60,000 nucleotides of DNA from Liolophura sinensis (Eukaryota; Mollusca; Polyplacophora; Chitonida; Chitonidae): positions 12,087,338 to 12,147,337 of the forward strand of contig NC_088302.1 of NCBI RefSeq assembly GCF_032854445.1, read 5' to 3'. How positions within the stretch are numbered: position 1 is the stretch's first letter; the number at the start of each line of letters is the position of its first letter. The position numbers were made by a program, and so were the translations under genes. The notes under the pieces were generated by a model that saw only the letters and a program-made list of their open reading frames with translations, was not told where the DNA came from and did not search any database. Below, piece after piece: positions 46,701-59,071 of the stretch.

Positions 46701-48627
46701 CATTTTTAAGAACTGATTCAATTCTGAAACAATGAAATACCTTGGAAACTATCCCTTTGTCATGGACAGTCCACTGGTTTAAAATGCACTCTTTGCTATA
46801 AAGGTCCAAAACTTCACATGTGCATCTAACTGTGGGCATTATAAAATACATCTGAGGAAGGTACAAATGACCCCCCCCCCCCCCCCCCCACCAAAAAAAG
46901 AAATTTCATGTTTAGTATGAAAGTATAATCATGTCATTAAAAGCTCTAAGGAGAAGAATTCCATTTATTTGCTCCTTTGCTTTTGTTTCTCCTAATGGAC
47001 ACCAAAACAGTTATTACAATGGGACAAATTTCCATTAAAGTATGCTCACATTTTTTATAAGGCATCAGGTAGAACATTTTGAACAGGTTAATGAAGATTA
47101 ATCACTTATCAATGGTTTTGTATTGAACTCTGATCACTAACAGGCACTGCAGTACCAAGCTGGCCACACCTCTACCAGGGTGGGCTTCATTACATAGATC
47201 AAAGTACATGTACCATATTTTCATTGCGTGCAACTGGTAATTAATGCAACACAACACGGCCGATAATCTATTAATCCACAGGTAGTACAGGATTATTTGT
47301 TTTGTAAGCACTAGTGTAATTATTAAGGATTCCCATGTTCTGTTCATGAAGCACTGGTGATAGTGTTCAGTCTATGAAACTACTGTTTCCGTTTACACTG
47401 TCCATGGTTCATTGAAGACCCCATTTCCTCCACCAATATGGTATGCATATTTGTACATCACATGTGGGAAAGTTTGTCAGTAAGTTGCATAAGGCCGGTG
47501 GTTTACCTCAGGTACTGGCGTTTCCTTCACCCATAACACTTGACCACTAATGTATAAGAGAAAAACACTTGAGTATGGTATTCAACAACAATCAAATATA
47601 TTTATAAATAAACAAACTGATTATTTAAAAAAATATTAGCTTCATACACCATTGCATAATTTCATCATCAAAATATATGTATCCCCATTGGCATAAGCTA
47701 TAATTTTGGTAGAACAAAAGAATAAATTTTGAGCAAAGGTGCATGCCATATTTTCTAAGTCGTGCAGGCTAGAGCAAAATCTTCTACTCGCCCTTATCAG
47801 CTTGAATTTTTATTATCAGGCCTCATCAAGAGGTTTTAACCCTACCTATCACCACAAACCAAGGTTATCAGGCTCACACTTGATTAATGTTTGGCTACGA
47901 GACCTACAGGCCCTTTTTCCTTCCCACTGTTGAAGAATTTCTTACAAGAGTATGACCTGATTTTGTATGTAGTGTCTACAAAGAACACATGTTCTGTACT
48001 GTTTCAAAATCTGGTTTGACAACATGTGCTTTACCCAAGCATAAGCAAGTCAGAAAATAATAAAAAATGAGAAGGCCTTCAATATACGAGAGCTTAAATA
48101 AGATGTTTCTGAGAATGCAAGGCCATGCAAAACTCATGTTGTGTTTCTAATTTCGAAATCTAAAGAAATATCAATGCCTGGATGCATTTAAATAGGTTAA
48201 CTTACATAATCATTATCTTGTCTGATGGTGATATATTAATCTTAATTAGTGCGGTTATAGGACATGTGTACAGAATTTATTTCTTTATTTGATTGATGTT
48301 TTACGCCTAACTCAAGAATCTTTCACTTACACGATGGTGGCCAGCATTATGGTGGGAGGAAAACGGGCAGAGCCCAGGGGAAACCCACAACCATCCACAG
48401 GTAGCTGGCAGGCCGTCCCAGGTACGACTGGAGAGGAAGCCAGCATAGGCTGGACTTGAACTCACAGCAACTGCATTGGTGGGTCATTGCCTTGTGCTGG
48501 CATACTAACTGCCTTGGCCACAAATGCCCTGCTAAAGAATGAATTAAAATCACTGTATATGGACTTACGGAACACTATAGGGATTCCACCTCGGATGGCT
48601 TTCTTGTTGTCAAATACAGCCTCTTTG
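37660..48627 (-). CDS. Glucose-6-phosphate 1-epimerase, N-terminal exon(s) missing
   Basis: A cytosolic enzyme interconverting alpha- and beta-D-glucose 6-phosphate (YMR099C/YeaD-type aldose-1-epimerase fold, EC 5.1.3.15). Exons in transcript order: 48627-48569, 43169-43087, 42790-42717, 42180-42110, 40637-40531, 40105-40041, 39391-39300, 37820-37660 (TAG). Phases agree throughout and give 236 residues; the family is usually 280-310, so about 50-60 N-terminal residues are missing. Hallmarks: KKAIRGGIPIVFP, FGPWKHGPQHGFAR, a beta strand with LTLTVENT, LHTYL with the expected His, WNPWEK, and VEPG with the expected catalytic Glu. Introns carry large satellites. The first visible exon enters in phase 2. 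The upstream intron is at least 11.4 kb. Confidence 0.93.
38611..39188 (+). repeat. Direct duplication of an ~87-bp block
   Basis: 38611-38699 and 39102-39188 are nearly identical (gcactcgccggacgttgatt, acgtggctttgccatctctg, gaaatattgctgttgcaggt). They are GC-richer than the surroundings. Both end in gttgcaggtat. They lie inside an epimerase intron. Confidence 0.88.
38830..38843. promoter_or_regulatory. X-box-like (RFX) near-palindrome
   Basis: gttaccatggtagc differs at one base from the perfect palindromic X-box GTTACCATGGTAAC. It sits between the two copies of the 38.6/39.1-kb duplication. Confidence 0.35.
40822..42062. repeat. 36-bp minisatellite with higher-order variants
   Basis: About 34 units near gaggttcatagtgctgatga + gacatatggaatatgt. 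Variant units (aggctcatgctgatgatgag, gacctggtttatatgaagtt) recur in the same order at about 41165, 41343, 41451 and 41694, which indicates duplication of multi-unit blocks. It fills most of the 1.47-kb epimerase intron 40638-42109. As 36 is a multiple of 3, repeated ORFs appear in several frames; they are not genes. Confidence 0.93.
43380..43485. repeat. Compound microsatellite (AAAT/ATG/ATC)
   Basis: Runs of aataaataaatgaatg, gatgatgat and atcatcatcatcatcatt in an epimerase intron. Confidence 0.75.
44094..44614. repeat. 43-bp tandem satellite, ~12 copies
   Basis: The unit is ctactatagttctgagaggt + ctatctgacaccagcatttccag. Main variants are ctactatag versus ctacttcag. It lies in the epimerase intron 43170-48568. 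Confidence 0.93.
44878..45250 (+). mobile_element. SINE-B, full-length, 9-bp TSD
   Basis: The body is 44887-45241. The tRNA-like head has an A-box-like tagcacagttggtagagtg and a B-box-like gggtcaatcctgggtcg, then the conserved body and a (CACT)n-type end. The direct repeat gtcattttt is at 44878-44886 and 45242-45250. Confidence 0.85.
45251..48280. other. Epimerase intron, mostly unique AT-rich sequence
   Basis: It contains a 19-base C run (46871-46889) and a family-C SINE copy at 47461-47600. No exon is seen. Confidence 0.5.
47461..47600 (+). mobile_element. SINE-like element, family C
   Basis: Best-preserved copy in the window: gtgggaaagtttgtcagtaa, ggtggtttacctcaggtact, tttccttcaccca, then an A-rich tail with AATCAAATA. 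Confidence 0.6.
48274..48525 (-). mobile_element. SINE-A copy
   Basis: tttgattgatgttttacgcc through ggccagcattatggtgggag and actggagaggaagccagcat to a degraded head (ctaactgccttggccac). It lies 45 bp from the epimerase exon 48569-48627. Confidence 0.78.
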
Positions 48628-49973
48628 CTGGAAAGACAAAATAAGCAAAAGCATATACAAAAATGTTTACCCTTGGAATATCTTTTTATGATAGATGAAT
48701 GCAGCCAGCAAATCAACTGGCATAATATCTTCCACCTGCTTGTCATATTCACTTTGGAGAGAGCTCAACATCATTTTAACAACAACGTTCCCTTAAATGA
48801 TAAAAATTCTTCTTTCCTAGGACCTTTAAGTTGGTTACTAAAACCATTCAAACAATGATTTACATGTAGTTCTCAAAATACATTAAAATACTTGCTTGAT
48901 GAATTGTGGAACATATCTGTATGCATATTATTTTCCAAGCAAATTAGACAATAGTGTTTTTATTCAACATATAATGGTAATAATGACAGACTAGAGTAAC
49001 CTTCAAATGGGTGATCATTTTATGATGGGCTTACGGGAGAATTTCCAGAAAATATTTAACAAAAGGAGTCGGTTGTTTAAGATGTCATAACATAAAATAT
49101 ATGTACTAATGAATGCTGAGTGCAATTACATAAGTTAAAAATATTGAATTATAGCAAGTTCAGCTAGCTGGATAAAAATAGAAAAAAAAGCCCTTATTAA
49201 TAAATTAACTCCGATTATGTGACAAGAATGTACAGTCTTCAGCCTTACTATGTTATCATTTACAAATTAACTAAAAAATAAGGCACGTGGTGCAGAATAC
49301 TGTACTGTACTATGTAGATATCCAACACATAACAGTACAGAATGAATTTTACAATATTTACGGTAGCCACAACTCTCATTTTTGTCCTATTTGCTTCCAA
49401 ATGACATACTGCACAGCAGTTATCAAAGGAAACAGGCTAATTAAGGCAGATGAGGCCTGAGTGTGTCCATGTAAAATATGACTGTCAATAAACCTCAGAA
49501 ACATCACACCTGGCTGTGAAATACCAGGTGAAAAAAACTAATTGGTAATCGAAAACTCCCTGAATAATTTAACCACAAAGCTAGTGAGTTCAAGTGGTGG
49601 TGGATATATCTGAAAATCAAGACTGGAAAACAAAGTGCAAATGAGGATGACAGATTGGGTCAATATTCCTGTGATAAAATTAGTCCCCCATACTCCTGCC
49701 GGGTTCAGCACATTTGCATATCTGTAAATGTGTGAATATAAATAATGAAATTAAGTTCCAAACTTATTGAAGGCTTTGTCACAGTGCAGTACTGAGTGGG
49801 ACCTATCTCAAATTGCCAATGGCATAAAAAATCAATAACTGCTTATAAATTAGAGATTAATTTTGTTTTTTTAATCAATTTTATACTAAAACTTTGTGTC
49901 CAACATTTGAAAAAAAAAATAATACCACTTGTAATCATAATAATCAGCAAAAATTGAAAAAACCGAAAACAAT

Positions 49974-50192
49974 TTACCCTTGTTTCTCAATCTTTTCGCA
50001 TGTAAAAGAGCAACTTTCAGTGAAATTTATGCACATTTTTCATTTGATTCGGAGACAAAACAATACTGGTTGGATGGGCCAGTTTCAGGGCTTGACAAAA
50101 AAGTATAATTTAATCAATCTACACACACTAATGTCTTCAGAATATGCTAAAATAAACACCTTGCAAACATGCGAAAAGATTGAAGAATAACA
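49974..50192. mobile_element. MITE-2, best-preserved copy
   Basis: The left end 'ctcaatcttttcgcatg' is the inverted repeat of the right end 'catgcgaaaagattgaag'. Length is ~215 bp, with no coding capacity. Confidence 0.7.
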
Positions 50193-52980
50193 GTAGTCCA
50201 ATTTTAAATTGTCAACTTCTTCACTGATTAATAAAAACTGAAAAAAATTTAAATATACATAAAATGTCACAAATGACTGCTTGAAGGGCCAGCTGATCCC
50301 AGTAATACACTAAGATTACAATTTAACTCTTTTGTAAAAAAGTTGAGAACTCAGCTGTGCAGTTATTATGTACAGTAGAAGAGCAAGTCTATTCAACATC
50401 TTGACAAAGGTGTGATGGCATATTACATGAGCGCACAACAAAGCCTATATGTCTATACCCCCTATGCTGTGCAATGAGCTAGTCCACCCTTACACATAAA
50501 TGTCAGACGGAACAAGAAGACATGCCTAACAGATTTTCACCAAAACCAGTTCTTGTTGACAAGGTGCAAACAAACCCATGACCTGTTGTAACTATACAGT
50601 ACATCAAGTTGTTTATCTGAAGTTGAACAGTCCTGAAACTGTAAAGTTTGCTCACTTCACAGTCATCTGTGTTTATGTGCCTCTTCAACATGAGAAATTC
50701 TCACTGATATTCATGCCTTGAGCATTTCGACAATCAAGGACCGGCACATGTATGTCATATGACAAAGTAACAAGTAATTTACATACTATCAAAAATCACT
50801 GTGTATGTAAGTGCACAGGTAGTATCCAGTTCAAGCCACATTCAAATTAAACATGAAGAATTACTATAAAAGGAAGATTATGGTGTTAAGAAACGTAAAG
50901 AAAAACATGCCAAAAAAATGAGCAAAACATTTTCATTTTGGTGGCAGATTTATATTTTTTAATAGCTCCTCTATTTTATGCATATTTTTCGTTAATGGTC
51001 AGAAATATTCAGAAATTATGTCATCAATAAACATGCAGGGAAAGCAGAACCAGCTTAGAACACCTCAGGCCCCATGACCCAACAAATTTGTTTTGACATC
51101 ACCACAGCAGCTAGGCTACATAATTTTCAGACTGACCACTAGGGCTTGCAAAAAATGTAGTTTAAAGCCATTTTTATGCCCCAACAAGAAAGCTGTAAAC
51201 CTTTTTTTGTAGATTTATATTTCAGGTCACATTAGACGCTACATATTAAGAAATAATAACCAAGGCTTTCAGGTATCCTTTAAAGTTTGGTGAGGGTATC
51301 CCAGTAGCATGCTGCCAGTATGCCACTAGTTTGCCAGTTGTGAGCCTGTGAAATAATAGTTGTCAGCTTGTGGAAATTAAGTTTCAGTTGGTAGGCAAGA
51401 CCTCTAAGTCTTTACAAGGCCAAAATTAATGGAATGATTGTGAAATTCTGGAAGCCTGCTAGAGGCATGCTAATAATGAGCTAGCAGCATTGCCTCCGAG
51501 AACATTAAGCTTAAATGGCACTTTACAGTACTGGGAATATGCAGGTTATTAAGTTATAACTTAGAAGGGCAAAGTGAAATCCCTTTAACATCCTTGATTT
51601 ATGGTATGGAATGGTGAATCCATGAAAACAGATTTAACTTAGCCTGGTATATACATTAATAGTACATATTTACACACAATGACATTATCACATTAATTGT
51701 GTTTGCGTGGAGAGAGATGTTATGAAGTGCAAAAATACTGAAATTCTAGCAGCAGTTTTTCACAAATGAATCATGGTATCAGATAGCTAAATATAGCCTT
51801 ACTGTGTCATAAAATGATGAGATCATGGTAACAACAGATGGTACTACAGTAAGTTGAGAACTGATAACGGCATATGATGCACAGTCAACACAACCCGAGT
51901 AATGGCGTCGCATCATCATTATTCTCCCTATCACACACGTTTTTCCTCTAAAAATCATAAATTAAGTCAATATCGTGTGCAATATGCATGAGAGATGGCA
52001 GCTAGTGTCAGCATAAAACCTGCCCATTAAAATAGGTTGTTATTACTTTCCATGCAAGGCTTAATTCTGTGTTCCTGTTTATCACAGCCTCCATCGCCTA
52101 ATAGGACAATTTTTTTTTAGAACCAAATAAATTGCTTCAGAGACTGGCAGGACAACAGTTGATCTGCTGACAAAAAGTCAGCCATAGTAACTAAATGTTC
52201 CATCATACCAAAAATTGTCCTTCAGTCAAGAATTCAACAACATCAATGTGTAATTGCCCTGCTCGGCGAATGGATCCAGAGGGACCAGTGGAGAACCAGT
52301 CCCCACTCCCCTCCCCCACCCACCAGCCATCCCGGCATTAAATAATTAATGTGGGGGCAGGGGCAAAGGTATCTTTGGTCACCGCAATAACTGGCCTAAA
52401 ATAATTATAAAAAGAGAAGGCCAACTGCATAAAACCACCCTACATGCAACATCATTTTGATTTTGCAGTATCACACTCTATATACACACGTGTTGTTACC
52501 TGAAGGTGATTGACATGCATTGTCATAATTTCTCTTTATTATTCATTGAAATCGCTCTGATACAAAATCAAAAACCCTTTATGATGTGATATTCTCACCT
52601 ACAGCTACCTTACTCCAATGTTGAAAATGTAACATTCTGCCACACTGGCCTTATCACTATGCCATATCCTAACAACTGAAGTTTACAACAGTACATGTCA
52701 CACTGTTCCCTACAACAAACAGTTATGTTTTACATCCATTGCTAACTGGGAGGACAAATATATGTATGTTGTCCATGAAAACAGAGCAGATGTCTTCTAT
52801 TGTCTACAGTACATCAATAAAAGTGTCCATCTACCCTTAGTGTTTGGAGGTCATTGAGTACAGAGTGGTTTCTGTTGTCTGATTATTGATTAAAACAGTA
52901 GTTCAGGAACTGCTGCTGTCTATCATGTACATGCCAGTGCTTCCTAATCAGTCTTTTTCCTCTCCTCTTTGTCTTGTATA

Positions 52981-53480
52981 ACTTACTGTAAATCTTCAAC
53001 ATTTTCGACCTCTAAAGCAATTTTTTCAGTGGAATTTATGGATATAATTCCTATAAAAATGACTCCAAAATGATTTGTTTGTGAGTGAGTGAGTGAGTGC
53101 TTGAGGTTTAACATCATACTTAACAATTTTTCAGTCATATGATGACGCAAGGAGTCCTCAGAGTGCATGCAATGCGCTTCCTTGTTGCAAGACGGATTTC
53201 CAGTGCTTCTTTACTGAGACGACTTACCAAAGGCAAGCAAGCCGCCCCACCCGAGCCATCACACTGATATATGTCAACCAGTCGTGGCACTATCCCCTTA
53301 AAGCTGAACGCCAAGTGAGGAAGCTAAAGCTTCCTCTATTAAGTCGTTAGGTGTGATGCACTAATGATGCAAGCTTTATAAAACCGTGGAAATTTTCTCT
53401 TTACATCCAAAAGTTCTCTCAGAATGTTTCATATTTTGGTCGCAGGCGCGGTTGAAATGGTTGAAGACATAGAGTATTTC
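52981..53480. mobile_element. MITE-2 copy split by a SINE-B insertion
   Basis: The left part 52981-53082 (taaatcttcaacattttcga ... aatttatggatataatt) and the right part 53365-53480 (gaatgtttcatattttggtc ... gcggttgaaatggttgaaga) together match the complement of the uninterrupted copy at 13845-14061. The SINE-B fills the gap. Confidence 0.7.
53083..53364 (-). mobile_element. SINE-B copy inside MITE-2
   Basis: Starts with gtgagtgagtgagtgcttga (complement of the CACT tail). Then caagccgccccacccgagcc, tatccccttaaagctgaacg and ttaggtgtgatgca match the complement of the SINE-B body. Confidence 0.82.
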
Positions 53481-54076
53481 AAATTGGTGAAGTCGCCGTA
53501 AGTATTAAATCTCAGATATTTCGAAAATATAGCAAGGTATTAACCTGACATACTAAACCATGCCTTCCTAGACCCACACTCCCCCATCCCCCCAAACGAC
53601 CGCCACAGCCACTTTACAGCCACTTTACAGCCACTTTACAGTCAACCTGTTTTACTCAAGATTTTCAAACCAAAGATCAAAGACAGCCAAAGAAACTCTA
53701 CACTCACCCACATTAACCGGATGCCAAAGGACGCCATTAACCAAGCAGATCTGACCTAGCTCAGCAGACATTCATTGAAGACAACCAACCGGTTTTACAA
53801 AGAGAACATTGCAAATTAAAACTGGTCCTTTGTGATTTGAAATCTAGTTTTCATGTTCATCCCACGGCTTTATACAATACAAGGTGCATGCAGAAGTGGT
53901 GCCGCATTTCCTCTAGCCATTAAGGCTGTGCACAATTCCTGCCACCCCAAAAACCCCAGTCACGTCATTTAATGGTTTTGCCTCCGGGGAAAAATACTAA
54001 TCAATAAAGAAATACATTAAAATCTATCATGATGCACTATGCCCACAAACTGTACATGATATAAAATTTCACCACA

Positions 54077-54232
54077 TACCTAACTTGCTCATTTTTCCTG
54101 ATTCTAAGAGTTGCATTGTTGTCATAAAGGTGTATTTAGGTTTATCTGGAAGGCAGGATGATGTACTATCTCGTAGGATTGTAAAATTTAATATTTGCCA
54201 CTGAAAATGCACTTTTTCAGGACTATAATTAC
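54077..54232 (+). mobile_element. MITE-1 copy, diverged
   Basis: Shares acttgctcatttttcctgat, aaaggtgtatttaggttta, gatgatgtacta and actgaaaatgcactttttc with the copy at 750-970. Confidence 0.65.
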
Positions 54233-54994
54233 CACTTAATAATTAATAATTATGTCATTTACTGTAACAGTTATTGCAATAATAACATCTAACATTTCTC
54301 AATTTATTATGGCTGAAAACTTTAGGAATGGCGTAGATGTGCAAAACTATCTCTAAGCATATACCTGTTTGGAACGTTAAATACAGCGTATTTTTATACA
54401 TCAACATGGCTGCACACCGCCCATTACCACAAATTCACAGATTAGTACATGTGTGTAAAGTGTCAGAAAACACTGCTCACAGCATGCCATATGCTGTTTA
54501 CAATCACGTGGTGAATTCCCATCAACGCACTTACAGCTCAGTGGGAAATGGTCTGTTTCTATGTGGAGAATGTCCATCCGGAGAATGTCCATCAAAATGC
54601 AGTCAGTGATGTGGGAACTGGGCTGATTATGTTATGTTATAAAATGAATCCCCTTTCTGTTCTGTCATGCTAAAGTTACCGTACCGATGTTCAAACATCA
54701 ACACCTATAATCTCTGGAGATTCACAGTTATCCATGTGATCTTCATCCGTGACATTTTTACATGGAACATGCAGTCAGAAGGGAAATCAAGTGGAAATTA
54801 CAGACACAATGGCTTATTAATGTTAGAATCATTTAGTTACATCAAAATATCATATTTGATAATGAACCACAATTATCAGCTATGCATAGTACGTGTTTTC
54901 AACAAATACCTCTTACAAAACTGACCACTTTAACAGAGCAAAAACATTGCCCAAATAAGGTGCTTAAGTCAATTTTCACTAACAGGATGAAGTC

Positions 54995-55110
54995 TGTAGG
55001 AAAGTGTGTAAGTATCTTGCCAAAGGTTGGTGGTTTACCCCAGCTAGTTTCCTCCACCCATAAACCTATAACTCTTAATGTATGGTACACAGGAAATGCC
55101 AGTTCAATCC
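54995..55110 (+). mobile_element. SINE-like family C fragment
   Basis: ggaaagtgtgtaagtatctt, ggtggtttaccccagctagt, tttcctccacccataaacct. Confidence 0.5.
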
Positions 55111-56389
55111 TGAGCTGTGTAATATTCAGACTTCAGAATTAGCACTCTTAATTATATTTTCTTGCTAATGGCAGTAATTATAAGTAATGGGATTAACAGC
55201 ACTAAACTATGGTCTGTCCAGTTGAATGTACCTATTAGTATACTGTGGCTACCTGGGTGAAGAATGCATTTCATGTCTGTTTTTGTGATGGATTGATTAA
55301 TTTTATGAATCAATTGATTAATAAAATACTCCAAAACATTTCACTTTTCTGATGACAGTAAGGTTAATGAGTTGGGAGGAAACATATATTCCTTGAAATG
55401 CAGGTAAAAATACCTGCCAGACCACCTCACTAGAATCTACAGTCGATCCAAATCAATCAGCCTAATTAATGTAAGATGGATTTAAGTAATTGACCACCTT
55501 GGCCAAGATTCAATCATGTGCTGCATTTTACAGAAATGAGACAGCATGCAAGGCCCCCTCATGAATATAACCTATCTGACATACATGCTCATGTAGCTAG
55601 CACTCAAATGAGACAGAGCCCACTGTAAACATGTTGGCAAAAGGAAACTTTATAAGCTGTCCTGCTACAAAGAGACATTGTGATGAAATGACTCTGCACA
55701 AATTTAATACCTATATGATGATAAAGCTGAAACAGAAACGCCAAGCAAACAGGTACTTGAATCTAGATGTCAGTTACACATGGATAAAACTGTGGCCACC
55801 TCTCTTCTTTTGCATTAGCACACCCTGATGTGTTTGCAATAATATACACTGTTTTTGAGCATTTTAAACTTTGATTTCACACACATGACAACTAGTGCTT
55901 TGAAGCATATCCTGAAATTTAATTAAGCAACATTTGAGTTAATGTGAATACATTGTTGTTAAAATTTGCAACATCACATCCATCATGATTGATGGAGCCT
56001 GCCTAATTAAACCAGGGAAAATGTGAAAAAGTCACACGGGATTTGCCAGCTACATATTAAACAAAACTATCAATTCATTATATTGACACTGTGTTCATGC
56101 AGGTAAACACTTTGTCCCTCCTGGGATACTGCCAGTCATCGGTGTGTGATGATGACATGTCACGTACATGCCTGTTATGATGGGAACAAAAGCACATGTA
56201 ACTGCTTTATGTTACAATAGTGCATGGGCAGAAGTTCCCATATGATGCCATGTTCACTTGAATTCAAACAAACCTGCCATATTTAACTGCATGTACATAC
56301 AATGTCTGAAATTTACTCATTTCTTGTTTTTGGAAATGTTATTCCTTCAGAAGAACAGAGTACTAGTAACAGTCTTTATTACAGCACAA

Positions 56390-56398
56390 TGTCATAAA

Positions 56399-56429
<31 letters not shown>

Positions 56430-56695
56430 GTGATTGGTGTTTTACGCCGTACTCAAGAATATTTCACTTATACGACGGCGGCCAGCATTATGGTGGGTGG
56501 AAACCGGGCAGAGCCCGGGGGAAACCCACGACCATCCGCAGGTTGGTGACAGACCTTCTCACGTACGGCCGGAGAGGAAGCCAGCATGAGCTGGACTTGA
56601 ACTCACAGCGACCGCATTGGTGAGAGACTCCTGGGTCATTACGCTGCGCTAGCGCTTTAACCGACTGAGCCACGGAGGCCCCCTGTCATAAAGGA
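56390..56695 (-). mobile_element. SINE-A, full-length, young copy with 12-bp TSD
   Basis: The body is 56402-56683: a ~28-base T tract (complement of poly-A tail), conserved body, and a complete tRNA-like head ending ccgactgagccacggaggcc. The exact direct repeat tgtcataaagga is at 56390-56401 and 56684-56695. The long pure tail and exact duplication suggest recent insertion. Confidence 0.92.
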
Positions 56696-58242
56696 AGACA
56701 GAATCATTGTTACCTGGTTGATATGAGAGCAGGGATACTCCATTCTAATTAAACCTAGCTAGGCTATGCTGAATTTTAGGCACTGTACATTTATTAAAAA
56801 ATGCCCAAGGCTGTAGACTTTAACCCAGGAAATCCTATCTCCTAGGTAAGCCAAATACACATTCTGTCATATACAGACGTGTGTGGGTAACATACCTAAC
56901 AGTCCATCAAAGCAATTGCTCACACACGACGGGTTTCCCTCATACTCTATATGTATATGTATACATAAAAGGTCAATTGTAACCTCACTAAATGAAAAAA
57001 AAACTACCATAATACATGCTTGGAATTTATTTACAACAAATTGGGTCAAGTAAATTCATTTTTATGCAGAGTTTGGCTTAAATGCATATATAATTAACTC
57101 TGTATAATAGGCACTGGTATGTATGTATGTAAGTATGTATTTAGCACAAGAATTAAAGGCAGGAATTCATTTACATGTAAAGGTATATAAATGATAATGT
57201 AAAAATTTACACAGTAAATAGTGTGCACATGCACCCCAATAAATGTACAAAATTATCATAGTAGACATCAATCACATGAGTTACTGTAGCTCAGCTGTAA
57301 TACCGGTATATATACCACAGATGCAAGTCTGAGCATTAACTGAGGCATTATCTTCAGGCTAAAACGTATATTCCTATCGAAAGACACTTGATGAGTTGTG
57401 AAGAGTGTATAGAAAGAATTAAGCTGGGAGTGAGATTTTGAGAGGTAGTTTTAATTAGCCCCAGATCAATTTAAGATCATCTTAAAACCAGCTCACCACA
57501 ATGAAGATGCTTTGTCATCTATGTTGCATGCAGGAAGCAGGAGTGGCTACAATAAGGGTGAGATATACTGTAGATCTAGTATCCTTAATTCAGCTACAAT
57601 TACTGCAGGATCCAAAGTGCGCATACTGATAAAACACAACACAAAATGTGTTCTAATTTAGCATCTACTAATGTGAGCAATTACGTGGTTTACCATAACA
57701 ATTAATGGAGGCATAAAGTTTATGACACCTAATAATATAGTGGAAAAACACAATGAGTATTCATCATGGGTGGAACTGAAGCTTGCTGAAACATATGCTT
57801 CCGTAAACTGTGAAGTCATTTGTGTCAGATCTACAGTGATTTGAATTTATTCATTATTTAACTATTTTCTGAACAAAAATACATATAGTTCGACTTAACC
57901 ACTCAACTTAATATATAGTTCAATTTACCAACAACATAATGATAATTTTATCTATATGGGCATCCTGGGTAATTACTTCAGAACAATGTTCATTTCATAC
58001 ATGTACACGTATATCTTGTCTGACAAGATGGTGCTCTCAAAACTGGCAACAGGGAAATTTAAAATAATGAGCATGCAGCCGGCATGTCATGCGGCTTCAC
58101 TGGATCATCTGAAACACCTGTGGATTAATCAACTGTGGGACGTCAATAAAAATATTGATTACTTATACACAGGTACATACCAAAGTCACAAATAAAAATC
58201 AGTAATGGAATAGAAGCTAATTGTGCATTTTTGCAGGCTGTA

Positions 58243-58437
58243 CTTACACCCTAAATGACCTAAAATTTCACCCCCAAAAGTGCATTTTTAGAAGCAAATA
58301 AATGTTCCAAAATATTAATACTGGTACTAAAACTTACAATTTTCCAGTAGACTATCATCCCACGTTCCAAGCACACATCAAAACACCTTTCTAAAATTAG
58401 TAGAACTCTCAGAATCAGGAAAAATGAACAGGTTAGT
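58243..58437 (-). mobile_element. MITE-1 copy
   Basis: Its complement matches 750-970 over nearly full length (tcctgattctgagagttct, aacgtgggatgatagtctac, aaattgtaagttttagtacc). The terminal ends are degraded. Confidence 0.75.
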
Positions 58438-58471
58438 CCTGGATGAAACTTACGGTCATTCAGGGTATAAA

Positions 58472-58683
58472 TTTTATTTCTTTGATTGGTGCTTTAAGTT
58501 GTACTTAAGAATCTTTCACTTACATGACAGTGGCCAGCATTATGGTGAGGGGAAACCAGGCAGAGATGGCAGGCCTTCCCACATACAGCCAGAGAGGAAA
58601 CCAGCATGAGTTGGACAGAGACCATATCAGTGAAAGGCTCCTGGGTCATTGATCCGTGCTGGCGTGCTAATGCCTTTGACCCT
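58472..58683 (-). mobile_element. SINE-A copy, diverged with internal deletion
   Basis: tttgattggtgctttaagtt, ggccagcattatggtgaggg, then a deletion of the 'gggaaaccc' block, then ggcaggccttcccacataca and a degraded head. Confidence 0.75.
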
Positions 58684-59071
58684 ACGTGTAACACTGCTTG
58701 ATTTCTGAAGAGAATCTATTTGCTTGTTTGCTAAGGCCTTAATGCCACTTCCAACATTATTTCAGTCATGACACGAGAGTGTCACTTTGATGCAAGCTGT
58801 AAGTGTCAGGGCTGTCATTTTTTAAGTGCTGCCTCACTGGAACATAAAGCTGCAGACACAAAACATGATACCCTATCCAGTCACAGTGCATTTATTTAGT
58901 CCGACAAGTAACAAAGAAATACCCGTACGTTTAACGCTAGGATTGGGACGCCAAGATTGGTAAATTGTTCCTGATCTGACATGAGACTTTTTTTTTTTTA
59001 AAACTGAACACTAAAAGATTATTGTATCCTCAAATTCACAAACTTGATTTAAATTCCCTAGACTGAGTTAT

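Noticed and set aside
46871-46889. 19-base C run
   Set aside because: Simple homopolymer; length may be a sequencing artefact and nothing nearby gives it a role.
54337-54609. 90-aa plus-strand ORF with Cys-rich end
   Set aside because: No recognisable domain, splice context or neighbouring exon; the CGECPSGECPSKC look comes from a short internal duplication (ggagaatgtccatc).
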